Positions 29,315 to 37,039 of a DNA stretch of 40,091 nt are shown here, one piece after another. The notes beneath the pieces are model-generated. The model did no database searches. It worked only from the letters and a program-made list of their open reading frames with translations, and was not told the DNA's origin. Made by a program: the position numbers and the translations under genes. Numbering within the stretch: the first letter of the stretch is position 1; the number at the start of each line of letters is the position of its first letter. Origin of the DNA: Betaproteobacteria bacterium (GTDB taxonomy: Bacteria > Pseudomonadota > Gammaproteobacteria > Burkholderiales > Burkholderiaceae_C); assembly GCA_947448675.1 (NCBI GenBank), contig CANFOR010000002.1, forward strand, positions 1-40,091, given 5' to 3'.

Positions 29315-30814
29315 TCAAGGCGACTTCTGTAGCGCAACCATGACCGACGAAGAATATTCTGTGATTTTTCCGTTATTACGAAACAATAGATCACTGCGCA
29401 CGATCATCATGGTTTTAGGATCAATCCAACTTGTTCCCGTTTGCACGGTAACGCCATTTCTGCCGACTGCTCGGCCATTGCGCTCTACCTTGAAAGCCAT
29501 GATTTTTCCGATCGGTAAATCAAGCTCTTCAAGCGCCACAATTTTGGCATCCCAGTAATTGTTGGTGCTGTTTTGTCCGTCACGGGTATTGACAAAAGTA
29601 GAGCGCCACTTTTTACCAATGGCCAGATCGGCGGGTACTTGCAAGATGGCCGGATCTTTTGTGCCCAGCCGATTTTTCACCACGCCACCCATTTGATCGA
29701 GCTCTGCCTCGCCGCCATTCAGAATCACGCGCACGTCGTCCGCTGCAGTAACTTTGTAGACATTGCGGCTGGTAACAGCGTTGCTGAAACCGTCACGTAA
29801 CTCCATGGTGAAACTATCACCAACCTTGTAGCGGTTGGCACCTGCAGCCAAGGCTGTGATGCCTTGCTTATTGGGCCCCAAAACAATAGCGGCTTTTTGG
29901 AGTCGGTCTACAGCAAACTGCGCTTGCTCGCTGATGCTGCCGTTGGGGTATTTTTGTAAATACGCATAAAAGTCATCGGCGCTCTTGCTGTCTTTGATCT
30001 TGTCCCAATCGGCCTTCTCTAGCGCAAAGGATTTTTCTTTGACCGAGTCGTCTAGTGGCTGGCTGGGTTTGAGACCTGAGTTGAAATAAAAGTCGTCTTC
30101 CAGGCTGGTGCTCTCCCACGGGATCTGCCGCCCCTGGCTCTGCTTGCGCACGTTCAGGCGCACGCGCTTGAAGACATCTTCAATTTTGGCGCTGGGCTTT
30201 TTCAACTCTTCCAGCAAATACTGCGTGTAAAGGCCATTGCCGCTTTTGCTGTCGCCGTCTTCGGCCACATTGCCGGGCGCGGTGGCGTAGGCCAAAAAGG
30301 TGCCCGGTGGTGCGTCGAGCTGGGCTAGACCTTTGCCGCTGGCGCTGCCTCCAAAAGGGTTGTCGCGGCAGGCGTCGAGCACCACGATGTTCATGCGGTT
30401 GCCTGCGGTTTTAAAGGCTTCAATGACTTGCGCCAATTCCACGGTTTGCGCGGGCACGTCGGCAGCTTGCCTGAGTTTGGCGTCTACCGGCACCATGTAG
30501 TTGCGCCAGTCGAGCTGCAGTCCATGGCCCGCGTAGTAGAGCATACCAATGGCTTGTTTGCCCTTCAAGTTGGCTTGCACTTGCGCAATGGCTTCGCTCA
30601 TTTGGGTTTTGGAGCCGTCGCGTACCTCCACCACCGTAAAGCCCAAACCGCGCAAGACTTCGCCCATGGCTTTGGCGTCTTTGGTGGGGTTGTCCAGCGC
30701 AGCTGCACCGGCATAGGCCGCATTACCAATCACCAGCGCAATGCGCACGTCGGTCGGGGCTTGGGCCGCGGCGCTGAGCGCCGTGAGCGCAAGGGCGGCA
30801 ACCAGGCTGCGCAT
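29315..30814 (-). CDS. Exported caspase-family (C14) protein with C-terminal beta domain
   Basis: 499 residues from ATG 30814, sharing one base with the stop of the upstream caspase gene (TGATG). The signal peptide is MRSLVAALALTALSAAAQA. The caspase core (about 20-255) carries His97 (YYAGHGLQLDWRNYMVP) and Cys149 (VLDACRDNPFGG). The segment ADDFYAYLQKYPNGSISEQAQFAVDRL resembles a short helical repeat. The C-terminal 170 residues (YKVGDSFTMELRD ... LPIGKIMAFKVERNG) match the C-terminal domain of the protein encoded at 27151-29304, but the long coiled coil of that paralogue is absent. It is probably a periplasmic protease or pseudo-receptor. Third gene of the CHASE2 operon. Confidence 0.85.
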   Translation of the reverse strand: MRSLVAALALTALSAAAQAPTDVRIALVIGNAAYAGAAALDNPTKDAKAMGEVLRGLGFTVVEVRDGSKTQMSEAIAQVQANLKGKQAIGMLYYAGHGLQLDWRNYMVPVDAKLRQAADVPAQTVELAQVIEAFKTAGNRMNIVVLDACRDNPFGGSASGKGLAQLDAPPGTFLAYATAPGNVAEDGDSKSGNGLYTQYLLEELKKPSAKIEDVFKRVRLNVRKQSQGRQIPWESTSLEDDFYFNSGLKPSQPLDDSVKEKSFALEKADWDKIKDSKSADDFYAYLQKYPNGSISEQAQFAVDRLQKAAIVLGPNKQGITALAAGANRYKVGDSFTMELRDGFSNAVTSRNVYKVTAADDVRVILNGGEAELDQMGGVVKNRLGTKDPAILQVPADLAIGKKWRSTFVNTRDGQNSTNNYWDAKIVALEELDLPIGKIMAFKVERNGRAVGRNGVTVQTGTSWIDPKTMMIVRSDLLFRNNGKITEYSSSVMVALQKSP

Positions 30815-32712
30815 CAACGCAACTCTTCAATGGCGAAGCTCGCTGCGCCGTAAGCGTCAGAGCACAGCGCATTGTTTTTACGCGCCGCCGGGCTGGCGCA
30901 TTCGCTGCTCGCTGCGGCGCTGGCGCTGCTCATCAGCGCGCCGAGTTGGGCGCGGCCTTGCGCGTCGTTGAGCGAGGTCATGAACGGGCCTTCTTTGCCT
31001 GCAGCGAGCGCGCCTAAGTCGCGCGGGCTGTCGGCCACGATCACCAGCAAGTTGTTGCTGCCCGCTGGGCCTTGCGCTTTGACGCGCCAGCTGCTGCGCG
31101 GCAGGGCCAGGGTTTGGCCAGCTTGAATTTTGTTGTTGGCGTCGAGCGCGTTGGGGAACAGCAGGTACAGGGCTTTGTTGTCCGAGCCCGCCAGCGCCAC
31201 ATAGACATAGCCCGCGCGCTCGGACTGCACCGAAAAGTCCAAATAGTCTTGGCCGATTTTCAGCTTCTCTTTGCCCACAGTTACGCGCACATTGCGCTTG
31301 GCGTCGCGCTGCGCAAACATTTGCTGCAGCGCTTGCGCGCCAGAGAGTGGCGCGGGCTCTGCGACCGCTACAGGTTTAATAGCTGCAGACGCAGCATTAG
31401 CGGGCATTGCAGGCATTGCCACCGGCTTCACGCTCGCCAAGTCCATAGCCGGAGCCGCAGGCACGCCCTGGCTGAACCACGCGGGCACAAAGCCGGTGTT
31501 GCCCGACAGGGTGATGTTGTGCGCCTTGTAGCTGGGATCGTTTTGCATGCGGTTGTTGAGCTTGTCTTGCGCGCACATGCGGATTTCTTCCACGCTGATG
31601 GCGCCCGAGCCGTCAAGGTCTTTGGCGTCGCGCAGCATGCAGTCGCGCATGAACTCGGTCGCTAGGCCGCCTTTTTGCTCGTCGTCAAAACTGATCTCGT
31701 TGTCGCGCGCGGCCGAGATGTGGATGATGTCTTGCGGCAGCGCGCCCTTGCTCTGCGCCTCGACCACCAGGTTGCGAGTTTTGACGTTGCTGGGCTTGCC
31801 GCATTCTTCTGAAATGCTGGCAAATTTGGGCCGCAGCTTGCCCTCGTCACCAGGGATGGAGATGCCGCGTGTGCGCACGGTCGAGGCATTGGCCACAATG
31901 CCGCCCGAGTGGCAGGCGTCGTACATCACCATCAGCTTGTCGGTTTTGTTGGTAATGGGCTTGAGCAGCTCGGCCATTTCGCGGTTGGTAATGGTGCCGG
32001 GCCAGCCGCCGTCGTAGGCCAACAGCGCTTCAACACAGCCGCCCGCTTGCGTGTCTTGGAAGCGCGTGCCGTGGCCGGAGTAGTGAATGAAGACCTTGTC
32101 GCCGTCGAGCACATCTTCGTTCAAAGCCTTGATGGCGGCGCGAATGTTGTCGCCGGTGGCCTGCTCGTCTTGCAGGTAGGTGATGTTGCTCTTGGGCACT
32201 TGCATGGCCAAGGCCATTTGGGTGGCGCTCTCGCGGTCGATCTTGGCACCGGGCAGGGCGGGCGTGTTGGGGTCGGCGTAGTGGCTGATGCCGATGATGA
32301 GCGCATGCCGGTTGCTGCGCGCAGGCAGGCTGCGCACGCCCAGGGTCATGGCGGTGTTGCTGGCCAAGGTGGCTTGGCGGCCATTGTCTTGCAGCGCGGC
32401 CAGCGAGCTGCCTGCCGACAGGTTGAGCGCCGAGGCCCGCACCCAGCCCAAGCGGCCCGCCGCCTCCACATAGACCCAGCCGCCCTCTAGGCTGAGCACG
32501 CGCAGCGCAGCGCCAGGGGCCAGCGGGGCCAGCACCGCCGCGCCGGGCAGTTTGTCGGCGCGCAACTCCGTGGCGCGCAGCACACTGCTGGCCGCTCCAG
32601 GGGCGTTTACAACCCCGTTGCCAGCCCCAGCAGGGGCTTGCGCGTGGGTGGGCAAGGCCAGGGCAGCCAAAGCGCAAAAAGTGGCCGCTACGGCGGTTTG
32701 AAAGGGCTTCAT
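30814..32712 (-). CDS. Exported SH3 - metacaspase-like - EF-hand - DUF4384 protein
   Basis: 632 residues with signal peptide (AVAATFCALAALALPTHA). Residues about 45-100 look like a bacterial SH3 domain (LRVLSLEGGWVYVEAAGRLGWV). The C14 core (about 135-360) has His214 (HYSGHGTRFQD) and Cys267 (MYDACHSGG), the metacaspase-type dyad. Residues 365-376 are a canonical calcium EF-hand loop, DLDGSGAISVEE, with ligands at positions 1, 3, 5, 9 and 12. Residues about 465-570 match DUF4384 (GYVYVALAGSDNKALYLLFPNA). An interspersed element at 31367-31414 (plus orientation, antisense here) encodes the linker before DUF4384. The start overlaps the CHASE2 stop by 4 bases (ATGA). Calcium activation is inferred from the EF-hand and from eukaryotic metacaspases. 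Confidence 0.87.
   Translation of the reverse strand: MKPFQTAVAATFCALAALALPTHAQAPAGAGNGVVNAPGAASSVLRATELRADKLPGAAVLAPLAPGAALRVLSLEGGWVYVEAAGRLGWVRASALNLSAGSSLAALQDNGRQATLASNTAMTLGVRSLPARSNRHALIIGISHYADPNTPALPGAKIDRESATQMALAMQVPKSNITYLQDEQATGDNIRAAIKALNEDVLDGDKVFIHYSGHGTRFQDTQAGGCVEALLAYDGGWPGTITNREMAELLKPITNKTDKLMVMYDACHSGGIVANASTVRTRGISIPGDEGKLRPKFASISEECGKPSNVKTRNLVVEAQSKGALPQDIIHISAARDNEISFDDEQKGGLATEFMRDCMLRDAKDLDGSGAISVEEIRMCAQDKLNNRMQNDPSYKAHNITLSGNTGFVPAWFSQGVPAAPAMDLASVKPVAMPAMPANAASAAIKPVAVAEPAPLSGAQALQQMFAQRDAKRNVRVTVGKEKLKIGQDYLDFSVQSERAGYVYVALAGSDNKALYLLFPNALDANNKIQAGQTLALPRSSWRVKAQGPAGSNNLLVIVADSPRDLGALAAGKEGPFMTSLNDAQGRAQLGALMSSASAAASSECASPAARKNNALCSDAYGAASFAIEELR
31367..31414 (+). 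repeat. 48-base interspersed element, copy 7 (in metacaspase-like gene, antisense)
   Basis: GCTAC, AGGTTTA, ATAGCT, ACGCA at positions 23-27, GCGGGCATTG. The gene on the opposite strand reads PAMPANAASAAIKPVA across it, in the linker before DUF4384. Confidence 0.8.
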
Positions 32713-34418
32713 TGGGGGTCTCCTGTGGAATCGAATCGGGGAAACTGCTGGCTGGCCGCCAGTGCCAGGCGCACCAATTCGGCGCGGCTACAGGGCGTGG
32801 GCAGGCTTTGCAGAGGCGCACTGCGCAGGCGGGGCGCGGGCGCTTGCGCTGTTTCCTGCGCAAGCGCCTGCTGCAGGCGCAGCAGTTGCACGGCGGGCCC
32901 GAGCACGGCGGCGTATTGGGCGATCTCGGGCCAGTGCAAACGGCCCGGCCAGCTGACCTGGGCGTCGGCGCAAACCAAGCGACAGTCGGGTGCCTGGGCC
33001 TCGAGCGCGTCCATCAGGTGGTCGAGCGCAGCATTGGCCAAGGCCTCGGGGGCGTGCAGTGGCAGCAGCGCGTAAGCCGCTTGCGTTGCGGCTTCTGGCG
33101 CAGCCTCGCCCCAGCCTGGCGGCAGGCTGCACCAATGGCTGCGCCGCCAGCCGTTCCAAATGCGCAGCGCGCTCAAAAACAGCAGGGCAATGCTGGCCGA
33201 CAGGTTCAGGTCGACAAACACTGGCGCGCCGTGCAGGCTGAGGTAACTCAGGCCCAGCAAGGCGCCGGGCAAGAGCAGCAGCGCCGCATCGAGCGAGGCA
33301 ATGCCGCGGCGCTGCACCCAGGCCGCCACACCCAGGCACAGGGCTACGGCCAGCAGGGCTTGCAGGCTGCGCGGCAGCTCGGCCAGGTGGCGCTGGTGCA
33401 GGGCGTTGTCGGTGGCGGTGGCCAAGCTGTCGACGCCCTGCTGCAGCGGGGCCAGGGGCGTGGGGTGCATGTCGTGCAGGCTGGGCGCGGTCGAGCCTAC
33501 CAAGACCACCTTGCCGGCAAAGCTGGGCAGGGCTTGGCGCGGCGTGCCGCCTTCGGCCTTGGCAAACACGTCGGCAAAAGGCACGCGCGGGTACATGTCG
33601 GCCTTGGCGCGCCAGGCCAACAACCCATGCTCGTAGCCAAAAACGCCTACAAGGCCCGTATTTTGTGCGTTAGCAGCTATTTTTTTTGTAGCACCCGCAG
33701 CTAGGCTCACTTCGCCGTTGACAAGCCGCGCCACGGCCAAGGCCAGCGACTGGATGGCGCTGCCGTCGGCCAATGGCTCAGCGTAGCGGTAGCGGCGCAG
33801 CACGCCGTCGGCGTCGGGCGTACCGTTGTTCAGCCCCAGCGGGCCTGCCGCCAGCGCGGGCAGCACCGGCGGTATGGCGGCCAGCGTGAGCGTGAGCGTG
33901 GCGTGGCGCGTCGGGGCCGGTGGCAACCACAGCCCCGGCAGGCTGCTGCGCGCCAACTGGCTTTGCGCGTCGTTGGCAGCGGGCAGGCGCACCACCGAGA
34001 ACACGCTGTGCACGCTGCGCTTGGCGGCTTCGTCAAAGGCTTTGTCGCCGCCGGGCGAGAGCTTGTCAGCGTCGCTAAACCCAATGTCCCAAGCGATGGC
34101 GGCGGGGCTCTGTTGTTCGATGAAGTCGAGCACCGTGGCCAAGGTGTCGCGCGGCCAGGGCCAGCGGCCAAACTCAGCGCCCATGCGCGCCAGCGAGGCC
34201 TCGTCGATGTCCACGATGACGATGCGCGTGTCGGGCGGGGCGGCGTAAAGGCGGGCCCGCACCATGGCGTCATAGGTCGAGCGCGACAGGCCGCTAGAGA
34301 CCTGCAGCACAAAACCGTCGGCCACCGCCCATAGCGAAAACACCAAGGCCAAAAGCCAGGTAACGCGCCGCGCAGGCCAACGGCCCAGGGCCTGCGTGAG
34401 GCTTTGCCAAGGTTTCAT
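32709..34418 (-). CDS. CHASE2 sensor membrane protein lacking a known output domain
   Basis: 569 residues. One N-terminal membrane helix (VTWLLALVFSLWAVADGFVL) is followed by a periplasmic CHASE2 domain (about 35-340) with RIVIVDIDEASLARMGAEFG RWPWPRD, PAAIAWDIGFSD and FAGKVVLVGSTAPSLHDMHPTP. Three further membrane helices follow (about 345-430). CHASE2 proteins normally continue into a kinase, cyclase or GGDEF domain. Here the C-terminal 135 residues (from about 435) show none of these, only an Ala/Leu/Gln-rich cytoplasmic tail. A 48-base element in sense orientation (33645-33692) encodes ATKKIAANAQNTGLVG inside the CHASE2 domain. It is coupled to the downstream caspase gene and may sense a periplasmic signal for it. 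Confidence 0.85.
   Translation of the reverse strand: MKPWQSLTQALGRWPARRVTWLLALVFSLWAVADGFVLQVSSGLSRSTYDAMVRARLYAAPPDTRIVIVDIDEASLARMGAEFGRWPWPRDTLATVLDFIEQQSPAAIAWDIGFSDADKLSPGGDKAFDEAAKRSVHSVFSVVRLPAANDAQSQLARSSLPGLWLPPAPTRHATLTLTLAAIPPVLPALAAGPLGLNNGTPDADGVLRRYRYAEPLADGSAIQSLALAVARLVNGEVSLAAGATKKIAANAQNTGLVGVFGYEHGLLAWRAKADMYPRVPFADVFAKAEGGTPRQALPSFAGKVVLVGSTAPSLHDMHPTPLAPLQQGVDSLATATDNALHQRHLAELPRSLQALLAVALCLGVAAWVQRRGIASLDAALLLLPGALLGLSYLSLHGAPVFVDLNLSASIALLFLSALRIWNGWRRSHWCSLPPGWGEAAPEAATQAAYALLPLHAPEALANAALDHLMDALEAQAPDCRLVCADAQVSWPGRLHWPEIAQYAAVLGPAVQLLRLQQALAQETAQAPAPRLRSAPLQSLPTPCSRAELVRLALAASQQFPRFDSTGDPQ
33645..33692 (-). repeat. 48-base interspersed element, copy 8 (in CHASE2 gene, sense)
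   Basis: Minus-strand GCTAC, seven A, ATAGCT, ACGCA at positions 23-27, ACGGGCCTTGTAGGC, then GTTTTT. Translated ATKKIAANAQNTGLVG; its first nine residues differ from copy 2 at one place. Confidence 0.85.
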
Positions 34419-34432
34419 GCGAAGCGCATTTC

Positions 34433-34480
34433 GCTACAAAAAAAGTAGCTTACAACGCATACTTCATGCGCCTTGTGGGC
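34433..34480 (+). repeat. 48-base interspersed element, copy 9 (intergenic, CHASE2/OmpA gap)
   Basis: GCTAC, seven A, GTAGCT: the left hairpin arms pair perfectly. ACGCA lies at positions 23-27; then CGCC-TTGTG-GGCG and GTTTTT, resembling a terminator hairpin. It fills most of the 87-base gap. Confidence 0.85.
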
Positions 34481-34505
34481 GTTTTTAGCTTTGGAAAGCA
34501 AGGCT

Positions 34506-35165
34506 TTAGTCCAGGTTGACGATGCGTACGCGGCGGTTTTCTGCAGCGTTGGGCTCGGCGCTGTTGGCCAGCTCGGTGGCGCCCTTACCAGCAGCGTGCA
34601 AGCGCTCGGGCTGGACGCCCAAGCTGGCCAGCACGGCCACCACGGCGTCGGCGCGCTGCTGCGACAAATGCAGGTTGTAGTCGGGCTTGCCCTTGGCGTC
34701 GGTGTGGCCCTCGACCGCAAAGGCCGAGGCGCTGAGCGCGGGCGACCGCAGGGCCTGGGCCAAGTTGGCCAGGGCTTGCTGGCTCTCGGCCTTGACGCGG
34801 GCGGAGTTGAAGTCAAACTGGATCAACAGCGAGAGCGTGGGGCGGGCTGCAGGTGCGGCTGGTGTTGGCGTAGCAGCGTTTTGCACGGCCAGCTTTTGGC
34901 CCGCTGCTGGCTCGGCACTGGCTGCGGGCGCTGCCTCCACCGCCAGATTGCGCAGGCTGCGGGTGCGGGGCGCGTTGGCGCTGGGTGCGGCAGGCGGCGC
35001 GGCACGCAATTGCTCGATCATTTGCTCGGCGCTGGGCGTGGCCAGGGTTTGCGCCCATGCGCCGCTGCTCGCGCTGGCCCCAGCAAAAACGGCACAGGCA
35101 ACCAAGGCAGCACCTTGGGCAAAGCGTAAAAAGGCGGCGCGCGCGCGAAGTACAGTTGGTTTCAT
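34506..35165 (-). CDS. OmpA-family peptidoglycan-binding envelope protein
   Basis: 219 residues from ATG 35165; the frame is open upstream, but a signal peptide starts here (RARAAFLRFAQGAALVACAVFAGAS). A Pro/Ala-rich middle is followed by the OmpA C-terminal domain (about 110-219): IQFDFNSARVKAESQQALANL, AVEGHTDAKGKPDYNLHLSQQRADAVVAVL and the ENRRVRIVNLD end. The conserved Asp and Arg that hold diaminopimelate are visible. It probably anchors to the cell wall. It lies 87 bases upstream of the CHASE2 gene on the same strand, with a 48-base element filling most of the gap. Confidence 0.87.
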   Translation of the reverse strand: MKPTVLRARAAFLRFAQGAALVACAVFAGASASSGAWAQTLATPSAEQMIEQLRAAPPAAPSANAPRTRSLRNLAVEAAPAASAEPAAGQKLAVQNAATPTPAAPAARPTLSLLIQFDFNSARVKAESQQALANLAQALRSPALSASAFAVEGHTDAKGKPDYNLHLSQQRADAVVAVLASLGVQPERLHAAGKGATELANSAEPNAAENRRVRIVNLD

Positions 35166-35329
35166 ATGCGCACGATTGTGCTTGATAGCGCTGGCTTTTT
35201 GCATCCCCTCAACTGGGGATGTGCCGCCGATACAACGCCTGCAGCCCTGCTTAAAGCCCTGATCAACCAAGGCCCATGCCAAAGCCCTGGCCAACGCACA
35301 TCACCGCCCGCACCCCAAGCACAGGGGGC

Positions 35330-36337
35330 CTATGGCTGAACCTGCTCGGCAAAGGCCTTGCCGGCTGAGGCTGCCACTGCCCTGCGCAGCCAGGCTTGGG
35401 CGCTGCTGGCCTGGCTGTGCTGGTGCCACAGCGCGTCCACGTGCACGGCGGGCACCTTGAAGGGCAGCTCGCGCAGCACCAGCTCGCTTTGTAAGCCGGT
35501 CACCCGCACAAAATGGCGCGGCAACACGGTGAGCAGGTTGGACTTGGTGACCACCTGGCCCGCGGTAAAAAACTGGTTCACGGTGAGCACAATGCGCCGC
35601 GTTTGGCCCAGCGAAGCCAAGGCTTCGTCAACAAAACCAAAGGGCCGCCCCGAGAAGCTGACCAGCAAATGGTGGGCCGCGCAAAAGCGCTTGAGCGTGA
35701 GCGGCCCGCGCGCCAGCGGGTGGCCGCTGCGCATGACGCAGACGTAGTCGCCGTCATACAGGCGCTGGTGCGCAAAGGCCACGGGTTGGCCCGCTTGCAC
35801 GCGGCCCGTGAGGTCGGCCAACACAGCGGGGAAGTGGCCCACCGCCAGGTGCACCGACTCGCCCTCTAAGAGTTGGCGTGGGTCGCGCGTGGTCAGGGGC
35901 AGCACGCGCATGGAAACACCGGGCGCGTCGCGCTCGATGATCTCGATCAAGCCGGGCATCAGCTCGGCGGCGGTAGCGTCGGCCATGGCCAGCACAAAGG
36001 TGTCGCGCGCGCTGGCGGCTACAAAACTGCGCGGGGCCAGGCTGTCTTGCAGCTGCTGCAGGGCCTCGCGTACCTGGGGCCACAGGGCTTGCGCGCGCGG
36101 CGTGGGCTCGACGCCATAACCGCTGCGGCGCAGCAAGTCGTCGCCCAAGACCTCGCGCAGGCGGCGCAGCGCGTTGCTCACGGCAGGCTGTGTCATGGCC
36201 AGGTTGTGCCCGGCGCGCGTCAGGCTGCGCTCGGCCATGACTTGGTCAAACACACGCAGCAGGTTGAGGTCGAGCGTGCGAAAGTTCACGCTGGGTGCGC
36301 TTGTCGCAGGGGCGGCGGGTGATGGGGCTTTGGGCAT
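35330..36337 (-). CDS. LysR-type transcriptional regulator
   Basis: 335 residues. The N-terminal winged HTH (about 20-80) reads DLNLLRVFDQVMAERSLTRA followed by GHNLAMTQPAVSNALRRLRE, typical of the NodD/NahR branch of LysR proteins. Residues about 105-320 form the periplasmic-binding-like effector domain. It is divergent from the small membrane protein gene at 36465, so that gene and itself are its likely targets. The inducer is unknown. Confidence 0.9.
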   Translation of the reverse strand: MPKAPSPAAPATSAPSVNFRTLDLNLLRVFDQVMAERSLTRAGHNLAMTQPAVSNALRRLREVLGDDLLRRSGYGVEPTPRAQALWPQVREALQQLQDSLAPRSFVAASARDTFVLAMADATAAELMPGLIEIIERDAPGVSMRVLPLTTRDPRQLLEGESVHLAVGHFPAVLADLTGRVQAGQPVAFAHQRLYDGDYVCVMRSGHPLARGPLTLKRFCAAHHLLVSFSGRPFGFVDEALASLGQTRRIVLTVNQFFTAGQVVTKSNLLTVLPRHFVRVTGLQSELVLRELPFKVPAVHVDALWHQHSQASSAQAWLRRAVAASAGKAFAEQVQP

Positions 36338-36464
36338 GGCGCCAACTATACGATTTGTGAATGAATAGCATCATCAATATAAAGTTGAACAACACTGGTA
36401 ATTACCCTAGTATTTGTTCATCCCATTCGCGATTGTTGCTGGTGGGGGTTACCAGGAGCGCACG

Positions 36465-36926
36465 ATGACCAGTTTTGTACACACCCACTTCCCTACCGAA
36501 CACCCCGGCGTGGTTCGCGCAGAGCGCGCAGCCCAAGCGGTGAGCCAAGTTGCCCGCAGTTTTGACGGTGCCAAAGGTTTGGCCACCTTGCTATTGGCTG
36601 CGGTCGTTGCCGCCTTGCTGGTGGTTGCCAACCAAGTGATGGACAGCTGGACCGACGGCCATTTGCTGATGGGCTGGGTTGCCCTGTGGGCTGTGGCTTT
36701 TGCCGCCTTGGCTTTGCTGGCCGCCCCCGCGCGCCAAGCCGCACGCAGCCTGCGCACCGGCTTTGCCGCATGGAACGCCCAGCGCAAGCTCGACGCATCC
36801 GACGAAAAAATGTGGGACATGGCCCTGCAAGACGCCCGCGTGATGGCCGAAATCAGCCGCGCCATGACCGCCGACCCGTCAGCCATCCACAAGCGCCGCT
36901 ACGCTGGGATGCTGCATAATTTGTAG
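36465..36926 (+). CDS. Small membrane protein of unknown function
   Basis: 153 residues from ATG 36465, preceded by AGGAG. Two membrane helices (LATLLLAAVVAALLVVANQVM and GWVALWAVAFAALALLAAPA) follow a 45-residue polar N-terminus. A charged C-terminal cytoplasmic part (RKLDASDEKMWDMALQDARVMAEISRAM) completes the protein. No named family is recognised. The stop codon TAG at 36924-36926 lies inside the shortened copy of the interspersed element. Confidence 0.72.
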   Translation: MTSFVHTHFPTEHPGVVRAERAAQAVSQVARSFDGAKGLATLLLAAVVAALLVVANQVMDSWTDGHLLMGWVALWAVAFAALALLAAPARQAARSLRTGFAAWNAQRKLDASDEKMWDMALQDARVMAEISRAMTADPSAIHKRRYAGMLHNL

Positions 36927-36958
36927 CATTCTATGCATAGCTGGCGGGCGTTGCAGCC
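36923..36958 (+). repeat. Interspersed element, copy 10 (shortened)
   Basis: ATAGCT is joined directly to GGCGGGCGTTGCAGCC, lacking the 14 bases between them in full copies. The left arm is altered. It contains the stop codon of the upstream membrane protein gene. Confidence 0.6.
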
Positions 36959-36971
36959 TGCTATAGCAATT

Positions 36972-37000
36972 AAAAAGCGACCTTGCGAGGTCGCTTTTTT
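36972..37000. terminator. Strong bidirectional rho-independent terminator
   Basis: Perfect 12-base arms AAAAAGCGACCT and AGGTCGCTTTTT flank the loop TGCG and end in a T-run. It separates the plus-strand membrane protein gene from minus-strand pckG, and the A/T-rich ends let it act in both directions. Confidence 0.92.
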
Positions 37001-37039
37001 GTGGGGAAAATGCTTTGGCCACCCATACAGGCCAAGACT

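Noticed and set aside
27151-32712. Caspases as effectors of a cytoplasmic anti-phage system (CBASS, gasdermin or similar)
   Set aside because: All three have signal peptides, and there is no cyclase, gasdermin or CRISPR-associated gene nearby.
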